A DNA stretch of 64,000 nt from Porodaedalea pini (Eukaryota > Basidiomycota > Agaricomycetes > Hymenochaetales > Hymenochaetaceae). The stretch is taken from contig NBAY01000008.1 in NCBI GenBank assembly GCA_002794775.1, positions 930,001 to 994,000 of the forward strand, in the 5' to 3' direction. Positions within the stretch are counted from its first letter, which is position 1, and every line of letters starts with the position of its first letter. Shown here one piece after another: positions 57,160-64,000 of the stretch. The notes under the pieces were generated by a model. That model did not search any database. It was not told the DNA's origin and saw nothing but the letters and a program-made list of their open reading frames with translations. The translations under genes were made by a program, and so were the position numbers.

Positions 57160-58497
57160 TTACTCGTATACGCGCACGGCAGCAATATCCCAGTACGCGT
57201 CCGTGAATGCCGACGGGTTGTTGTCGACATAGTCTAAATATCGTATCGATCGAATTAGAGAATGATAACAACATAGTACATAGTCCGATACACGCACCAT
57301 CACATGTACCGGGGCAGCCAGCCCCATTGAAAATCGAGGCTTGGCCAGCCCAGTCACCGCCTAACAGATCACAGAGTACACGTTAGTCGTTAGTTTTAAG
57401 GAATGAGAGGAAAGATGAAGGCTCACAGAGGGTGAGGTTGATAATGATGTTATTTTCTCCAAAGTGCGAGGCGAGGTCGCAGTCTGTGTTGGGGAAGAGC
57501 GCATAAGGTTCGCCCTGTATACATGTATCAGATCATTGCATCTAAGCAAGGCGGATGATTCATGCTTACCCAGTTGTCAGTGTCGATCGACGACGATCCA
57601 CTAGACAGGTCACTAGGCACAGTGCTGTCTTCGCGCGACCAGAAGAACACACGAATGAACGTGGATGTGCGTTCCATGGCATACCAACCACCGCCTGCGG
57701 TGTTGAACGCAGGCCCATAGTTGTTAGCTTTGTCGGCCTGCACGCCGCAGCCTGCATTTCCATCGTCTGCGGTGTTGCAGTCTGTCCCAGTCGCCGTGCT
57801 ACACGCAACAAGCCAATCAGTCTTACAGAAACATTTGAGATGGTCTTAAGAAGCTTTACCCTGTCATTGTACGACCATCAGGCATCGTGCAGCCAGGACT
57901 CGTATGAAGTGTGCTGGCATTCGGCGACTCATCGTTCACGCCCTCCACGACATCGACTTCACCACCCGCTGGCCAGTCAGATTCGAGGGTTTCCCAGGCC
58001 GCAGGCCAAGTTGCGCATCCTTGGGGCATGTGCCTGATATCAAAACTATGAATGCATGATCGTCAGTCTCTATCCAGGCAAATGCAACTAGAGACTGTGA
58101 AGTCCGTGGACACAAAAAAGAAAAGAAAAGAAAAGAAAAAGAAATAAAGAAGAGTGGAAGATGGAACTCACACAGCAACGTGAGTCGTGTATGTGTTGAC
58201 GCTCTTGATGCGCACACTGTTGCGTCCGGGATCACTCGCAGTAAGCGTCGTGGTGGAGTCTGTTCTCATAATGAGAGTGTCGCCCGACGCAAACGTGAGG
58301 TTGTCCGCGAGCGCAGTAGCCTGATCAACATATGTCACCCGTCCATTTGTAGGGTCGGCAATTGCCTCGTGCGTGAAGCCAGTAAGAAAGCCGGTACCGA
58401 CGAAGTTGTCTGAGAGGGTATATGAAGCGGCGGACACCAGTGAAGGGTCCACAGACAGGAGGGTAGTAAACAAAAGCAAGAAAATGTTTCCAAGCAT
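57160..58497 (-). CDS. Secreted glycoside hydrolase family 16 (endo-beta-glucanase type)
   Basis: Extracellular hydrolase of beta-1,3 or mixed-linkage glucans, relevant to wall turnover or carbon uptake. Exons from the start: 58172-58497, 57860-58045, 57570-57798, 57427-57514, 57298-57360, 57160-57233; 321 residues, all in phase. Start chosen at the ATG that opens a signal peptide (MLGNIFLLLFTTLLSV, cleavage after about residue 23); an in-frame ATG 12 codons upstream would bury it. SYTLSDNFVGTGFLTGFTHE begins the mature domain. The catalytic motif is EVDVVE, with nucleophile E138, helper D140 and acid/base E143, preceded by ATWPAAW. Cys-rich loops and the NNIIINLTLCGDWAG end match basidiomycete GH16 laminarinase-like enzymes. 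A rich AAAAG run lies in the first intron. Confidence 0.92.
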
Positions 58498-60219
58498 GTC
58501 GGTGGGCCGTACGAAGGTAGGAGAGTGATGCAAGAAAAGACTCGTCGCCTTGTCTTTTTGGAGACATCATGTCGCGCTTTTATACGTTGTGTGCGCAATG
58601 ATAGAGATCTTGCTATTGCTGCGGAAAAAGGTGTTTTTCTGGAGACAAGCTCCCGGGTCGCTATGGTTCCATCATGCACATGTTCTCTCCCAAGTCAGGT
58701 GCTATGACACCCCGCACATTACTTCGTCTAGGATAGCGAAGGAAGTATCATCTGCGCTGAACATATCCAGAAGAGGAATCTCCAGCACTCCGGCGGATCT
58801 TCCTTCTGGATCCCGGAAGTATCATGCGAAAGGAAAGAAGGTTCCGACGCATTACATTCGGTACGTGGGGCGGAATGTAGACATGCCAGGTAGACGTTTA
58901 TCAGACATACTTGCGAGCAGTCGCCCCAGAAACGTGCAGTGCTCCCAAAATACCTGTGACTTCTCGACCAAAGAGGGCAGAGTCATGGTTGGCTATTTCA
59001 GGGGTTATGAGCTGGCACGCGATCTTCGTTGCTGATCACAATTTGTCGTGGTCGTAAGTATATATTTGCGCCATCACGCGCTCCATATGTTCCTTCGTAG
59101 CGAGACGTCTTTTAAAGAGCGCGTTGTCGACGTGGCAGACGAGCATAAGGTAGAACTCGGCAACTAGCACGTTCGCGGCGACTTGCCTGTGCTGAGCGCA
59201 TGTTTATACTCGATTAGGGGGTATCCATACATCGCAGCGTCAAGGACGCCGAGGGGAATTAGCGTTTTGAGGTTTGATTAGAAATCCCGAAGCTCCGAGT
59301 CTGTGTCGTCCTTGCGAGTGTAGAAACCATCTCGTTGCTTGAGTTACTGCAATATTCGTGAGATAACGAAGAAATAACCAGATCACATGCAAGGTCGAAA
59401 AACCTGAAAGCTACATGGCCATCGTGCACTAGCACTCATGGGCACGCATGAGAATCATTTGTTCATATAGGGTTCACAGAAAGCAGAAGACGACGCAGCA
59501 AAAGGACAACTCCACGGACTTCAGCCCCTAGAGTCGCGTTTTGTCAGAACTTTACGTTGAACTGATTGAGCGACACAGAGCATTGCGTTGTGCAGTGCTG
59601 GCACTGCTCGCAAGGTGAGATCATGAGTTGCATCTTGCCAGCGTTGGTGGGAGGGATCATGGAGCCCTGAGAGCTTTGAAGTGAGTCGAGAGAAGACTCG
59701 TATGAAGTGAGAGTAAGGTACCATTGAGCACGTCAACATAGTTATTCGACCCAAGAATGATCGTCTACGCCTATTTGGGATCTTCTTGGACTAACTCCAC
59801 GAGCATGCGTTTACAAGTGAAGTTGACGTCTAAGGATCCAACCAGGCTAGGTTTGAAACTAATGCAGTTCTGATTCATGGTGCGATAGTACAGATAATCT
59901 TTTTGGTAATGCAACGGGAAGAAGAGGAAAGTGAAAAGCAAGAGTAGGTCATTCGTCAAATCACAAAAAATGGACGAGGACTGCGCAAAGAAGTGCAGGG
60001 AAACACAGTAAGAGTGGAGAGAGAATGCTAGCTAGATTATGTGCAGGTATTATAGACATGTGCTACCGTCAAAACTTCCGTTCCACCACCAGATCAAACG
60101 AAAACAAACAACACAACATCTCAGCTAAATGAATGCCGAACAGGTTGCCACGAGCAGCAGAGACTGGCATTTTACAACAGGTATGGAAGATAGATAATGA
60201 AATAAGTCCGAGCGTAGTT
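58498..60219. other. Intergenic between GH16 and RAD6, with a decayed gene
   Basis: Left 540 bases are the GH16 promoter side. A plus-strand ORF there (58550-59035) has no domain and was not accepted. 59036-59878 holds a decayed minus-strand gene. The remainder, 59879-60219, is the RAD6 3' flank. Confidence 0.5.
59036..59878 (-). pseudogene. Decayed protein gene, family not recognised
   Basis: Minus strand, possibly from ATG 59878. Coherent coding pieces in changing frames: SFKPSLVGSLDVNF and KRMLVELVQEDPK, then TIILGSNNYVDVLNGTLLSL, GSMIPPTNAGKMQLMISP, and at the 3' end LKTLIPLGVLDAAMYGYPL followed by VAEFYLMLVCHVDNALFKRR and ATKEHMERVMAQIYTYDHD before the stop at 59036. Several stops and frame changes lie between them, so it cannot be expressed. 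The pieces may come from one gene of about 280 codons. I cannot name the family. Confidence 0.5.
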
Positions 60220-60968
60220 TCAGGACGACCTAGGCGCCCGTTCTTCCTGCTCGTCTTCGTCGTCGTCTGGATCCATCCACGACTCCTCTACGGTCGCCTT
60301 CACACGTCTCACGTACTCCTTGAGGTTTTCGCGGTACAGCTGGGCAGCTTCGGCATTGGCAGGACTACAGAATCAAAGCAACGAGTCAGAATTATCCTAA
60401 CTCGGGGCTGAAACGTAAAATACTGACCTGTTGGGGTTGGGATCGTGGAGAAGACTCTGGATACTGGTGAGAATGGCGGCCACATCGTATGTTGGGCTCC
60501 AGCGGTTCTGGAGTATGTCAAGACAGAGCTCGCCATTCGCGTACACGTTCGGATGGAACATGCGTGACAGGAACTTGACGGTCGGAGGTTTGTTCGGGTA
60601 GCTCTCGTCAAACGTCAACAGCAGCTTGAACGTCCCATCCTCAAACGGCGTCTCAGCTGGTATCGCATTTGTATCCAGATGAGAAACAAAGAATCGACGT
60701 GGCCAGAAAAGAGAGGAGACACAACACGGAACACGATCAGCTCGAGGGTTATGGGTCACAGAGCGATCACGCATACCTGGACCAAAAATGACAGCATTCC
60801 ACAGCATGATATTATCCGGGCATGGGCTCCCGGAGATGCCACCAGGCGGGTCGGTAGACAAGCGCTTGAAATCACGAATAAGGCGGCGGCGGGCGGTTGT
60901 GGACTGCACGAAAGGGGCGTCAGATGGTCAATGTAGCTGCAACAGACAAAAGAACTTCGACAGACCAT
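60220..60968 (-). CDS. RAD6: Ubiquitin-conjugating enzyme E2 Rad6/Ubc2
   Basis: E2 for histone H2B ubiquitination (with Bre1), post-replication repair (with Rad18) and N-end-rule degradation. Exons from the start: 60966-60968, 60777-60903, 60428-60656, 60220-60364; 167 residues. The first coding exon is only the ATG; after the splice the protein reads [20 protein letters not shown], as in other Rad6 proteins. The catalytic cysteine falls at residue 88 ([15 protein letters not shown]), the same number as in yeast. [19 protein letters not shown] and the DPNPNSPAN stretch, split by the last intron, are intact. The acidic tail [11 protein letters not shown] is present, so it is the fungal long form able to act on histones. 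Confidence 0.96.
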
Positions 60969-61467
60969 GATCAAGCTATGCAGAAATGACGGATGAAGGT
61001 GTTTCTTGCGAGTCGAAATCCAGGCGATTGCACTGAGCGATGAAGAGAGGGAGAATACAAGGTAGAGATGCGGCCAAGCTGGGAAGTGGCACGGAGTGAC
61101 TAATTGGGACGCCACCATTCGCCGTGATGACTAATCTGATGGACCCACAATACCAAACTGTTCGGACATCAACCCGGTGAACTCTTGCCTATCATTCAAA
61201 AAGGCGTTCTTAATCATGATTGCAAACACTTGTTTACTAAAGAATTAGTATAAGGAATGAATTCGAAGGTGAACTCAGCTTTACGCATTTTATGAGTTCA
61301 GATATTTACCAGTATCTTCGTAGAACTTCTACATAAAGTATTCTAAGTTTCTAAATCTTTACTAATGTGAGTTATGTGACTCTTAAGGACATGGAAAAAC
61401 CGTTCAAATCTAAACATAAGTTGCCGAATCTGTGTATATGACGGATTTGGGTTATTTCTGTTGGACT
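60969..61467. other. Intergenic upstream of RAD6, downstream of terpene synthase
   Basis: 499 bases: RAD6 promoter, then AT-rich 3' flank of the terpene synthase. No gene seen. Confidence 0.5.
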
Positions 61468-62593
61468 CTACACGACAGTTTTGCGCTGCTTCAGCTTCAC
61501 AATTCCCGTGCGCTTGACCTCCTCGTGCTCCGCCCCAAAGTACCTCTTCATATCGAAGCTCCAGATCAGATTGCCGTAGACCCATTGTTCCATACCGTGT
61601 ATGTACGATCGGACAGCATCATCAACCTCTGGTCCAAAAGACTGGATGTTTCCTTTACAAGACGTTATGGTGTCCGCGAAGTCCTTGTACAGCTTGGCGA
61701 CATGGTCTATCGCTTCAGTCAGAGAGAGGCCCTCACTCTTCATGACGACGGTCACGCCGTTGCTGCCTTCGATAGCGCGCGCATATTCGATGGGCCACGA
61801 GTAGATGTCCTAATAAGACTCATTGTCAGATCACAGTATTTCCAGATGAAGAGGCTGAACAAGTACATTTGACCAGCATATCATGTCAACCGCGGCGAAG
61901 TACACGCGCACAAAATTCGGATCCTCGAGCACAGCTGGCGGGAGTTCGATACCGAGCACGATTTCAATGAGATCAAAACAGCAGCGGATACCCCCATTCT
62001 CGCGGCGGTGATGAATATATTCCTCGACGGACAACACCTCGTCTTTCTCCCGAAGGCAGGCCTCGTTCGCAGTCGCGTCAATGTAGGCGATACAGTGTCT
62101 CACAAATCTCTCGCGGAGCTCGTCGGAAGCGTGTGATATGGTCTTCATATAACTAGTACAGTAATCAGTTAGGTGAAACGCGAAGGAGTGAAGTTTGACA
62201 CAATAACTCGAGCTTACTCTTTTGTGAATCGAGTCACAGGAGAATTATCGTCACCGGATTTTCCAGTCAACGCTCTGACAAAAGTCTCGCGTGTTGCTTT
62301 GGCACCTTCCGCGTCCTGGTCATCGGTAATTTCGTCCAGGGCGAAGAGAATCAGGAGGAAGTCATTGACGATGCGGAGCCCCTTAGCGTCAGCATAAGGG
62401 TAGGTGTACGCTCCTAGGAGCTCCGCGTTCGATGTATCCACACGAGCACGCTTGTGGTCAGCGAATATGCCATAGCTGAGCATCCATTCGGTAGACTCCC
62501 TATTTTCAGGAGAGAAGAGCGGGTTGGGAGAGCTCCAGGAAATGGAGTCAATGAAAAGAGATCCGGGAGAACAAGCTCTGTAGGGTGCTGCAT
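61468..62593 (-). CDS. Terpene (sesquiterpene-type) synthase, basidiomycete class I
   Basis: Mg-dependent cyclase, probably using farnesyl diphosphate; the product cannot be predicted. Exons from the start: 62218-62593, 61867-62152, 61468-61809; about 334 residues, normal for agaricomycete synthases. Start MQHPTELVLPDLFSL is typical. The aspartate-rich motif is D87-EIT-D91. The NSE motif N221-DIY-S225-WPI-E229 is split by the last intron exactly after the Asn. The diphosphate sensor R310-Y311 is near the end. A frame break of one base lies at 62537-62538, between LTPFP and WSSPNPLFSPEN; one missing base would restore the family reading PFPW. No P450 or transporter is next to it, so no cluster is evident within the window. 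Confidence 0.88.
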
Positions 62594-63120
62594 CGTTTGC
62601 GTAGAAAAGTCAAATCCTGATGTTTTGTTTTTGAGGACAGTCTCGTCTCCTTTTATACCAGTCGCAGAGGGGCCGAACTCCCGTCCTTCGCACCCAGAAC
62701 TATAGTAGAATCGATATTGCTGACTATGATATGGTGAGTAGAGCAAAATGAGAAAATAATAAGCACGTTCAGCTGGGTAAGGCGACCGGAAGGACCAGGC
62801 TAAACTAATTTTCGCTCCAAAGATCCAAGCCACGATATCAATGACGAGAGAAAGGGGCTCCAATAATTATTTGAATATGTTCTACGGACTGGCACTGACC
62901 CCGGCGGTATAGTTTCAACTGCTGTAGGGTTAATAAATATGTTTTAAAGAAGGGTATTCAATGTACATGACGTGTCGAGTTAGCGTGTTCTGTACACTAG
63001 TCCGTGAGCATCGCAAGTCAATCAAATATCCGGCCCAAATATGTCCAGGTACTGAGAGCTTCATCTCGAAGAATCGCTGTGGGCAATAGGAGATAGCATA
63101 GATATTGGTATGAGGACTAG

Positions 63121-63235
63121 GGACTGGTATGGATAGCCTGATCCGCAATCCGTACCGCGGATAGGCTTTCTCACGGATACCGCAGACTGCCGATGAAATT
63201 CCCACGGGTGCCGCGGATGGGCACGAGCAGTACTA
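63121..63235. repeat. Patch of related CCGCGGAT / GGATACCGC units
   Basis: About 115 GC-rich bases in AT-rich surroundings carry several variants of one short palindromic word (TACCGCGGATAG, CACGGATACCGC, GTGCCGCGGATGGGCAC). Similar GGRTRCCCGCGG words are often dispersed in basidiomycete genomes, so this may be a fragment of a dispersed repeat. Confidence 0.5.
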
Positions 63236-63764
63236 TGGGTAGCGCACATCACATCAACTCGCCCGGAGTTTGAGTTTGAGACGTTGAGATTTTTTTTCTG
63301 TAATACAAGTAAAAAATACATGAATCGTGTTTTGATCTCCATCAATTGTAACAAAAAAAAAAAATCGAAAAAAATCAAATAAAAAATAGACTAAGTTGTC
63401 AACCTTACTTGTACCATCTCATACAGTGAGATCTGTGTGAGTATGCCGAGAAAGTGCAAATCTCAACTTGCTATAGTAACAGGTCCACAGCCTAAAAGTA
63501 AGTATGATAGTGCCGATCTTATGTAAACTCCTTTTTGGACAGATTGCATAATAAAAAATTATTTTTTAATTATTTTAATATTTGTAAAATCTTGTAAAAT
63601 TTTTTTTTGAAATAAATATTCTGCTCAGCAAGTTCTGTTGCTATGCACTGTAGCTACATGTATATGCAGTTTCAGGCTAAATAACAATATGAGTGACTAA
63701 TACAGTGGAATTCACACATTCAGCGCTACCAACCATAGTGATTCCAGTGAAATTTAGCAATTGT

Positions 63765-64000
63765 GGCATCGAGTCGGATCGAGTGAAATATCACCATCAA
63801 ATGAGCATCGAATAAAATCGAGTGCTGGACGCTTTTATGTTGCGAAATCTGATACCACTCGAAATCACTCGATGCTTGTAATTTGAAAATTGAGTAGAAA
63901 CGAGTGAAATCGAGCCTCTTCGCAACCTTGAAATTTGTACTTTTGATGACCATTCGATATCACGATATGAAAACGTCCCACACTCGATTTCCACTCGATG
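63765..64000. repeat. Cluster of TCGAGTG / CACTCGA words in both orientations
   Basis: At least nine copies or near copies of ATCGAGTG or its complement in about 240 bases, spaced irregularly and often paired (ATCGAGTCGGATCGAGTG; CACTCGAAATCACTCGATG; CACTCGATTTCCACTCGATG). It continues to the window edge. Looks like a degenerate satellite or the edge of a mobile element. Confidence 0.6.

Larger units (their letters stand above)
62594..64000. other. Terminal AT-rich, repeat-bearing intergenic region
   Basis: No gene. Left part is the promoter side of the terpene synthase. From about 63250 the sequence is A/T-rich with T and A runs. Two repeat patches are listed separately. Confidence 0.55.

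Noticed and set aside
58550..59035. 161-codon plus-strand ORF upstream of GH16
   Set aside because: No domain, no codon bias, overlaps the GH16 promoter side, and ends exactly where the antisense decayed gene ends. Probably chance.

Overview
The window looks like nuclear DNA of a filamentous basidiomycete, most likely an agaricomycete. The reasons are dense short introns (mostly 45-70 bases, some near 38), up to 22 coding exons per gene, GT-AG splicing with a few GC-AG cases, GC-rich coding DNA beside AT-rich spacers, and a gene set that includes an agaric-type C2-NACHT-WD40 receptor and a sesquiterpene-type terpene synthase. I found no bacterial, viral or organellar genes and no CRISPR array, rRNA or convincing tRNA.

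Layout. 1-11.7 kb: a LIM-domain-binding (LDB/SEUSS-type) co-regulator cut by the window edge, a Pcl-type cyclin, a PNUTS-like phosphatase-1 regulator, and an HMG-box protein divergent from it. 12.5-13.6 kb: antisense relic of an NLR. 13.8-23.6 kb: RAD16 (22 exons), the COMPASS subunit SHG1 divergent from uroporphyrinogen decarboxylase, and the phosphatase CDC14. 23.9-30.5 kb: two tandem WW-domain proteins rich in Pro, Gln or Gly. 31.4-36.7 kb: an intact C2-NACHT receptor with 15 near-identical WD40 repeats. 37.4-48.8 kb: ribosomal protein L2, a broken unknown gene, an acidic unknown gene, NOP58 and ERG27. 48.9-56.1 kb: an M20-type amidase, the Pumilio protein NOP9, and an F-box protein. 57.2-62.6 kb: a secreted GH16 glucanase, a decayed gene, RAD6 and a terpene synthase. 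The last 1.4 kb is AT-rich repeat debris.

Most genes are housekeeping: ribosome biogenesis (L2, NOP58, NOP9), haem and sterol synthesis, chromatin and DNA repair (RAD6, SHG1, RAD16). The accessory content is the NLR with its relic, the WW pair, the GH16 enzyme and the terpene synthase.

A recurring oddity is single-base frame breaks inside otherwise well-conserved genes (LDB, CDC14, ERG27, amidase, NOP9, terpene synthase, the first WW protein). Several of these genes are expected to be essential, so the simplest reading is residual indel error in the assembly. Exon coordinates were worked out by hand from splice signals, reading phase and family conservation. The totals for genes without a break are exact multiples of three.
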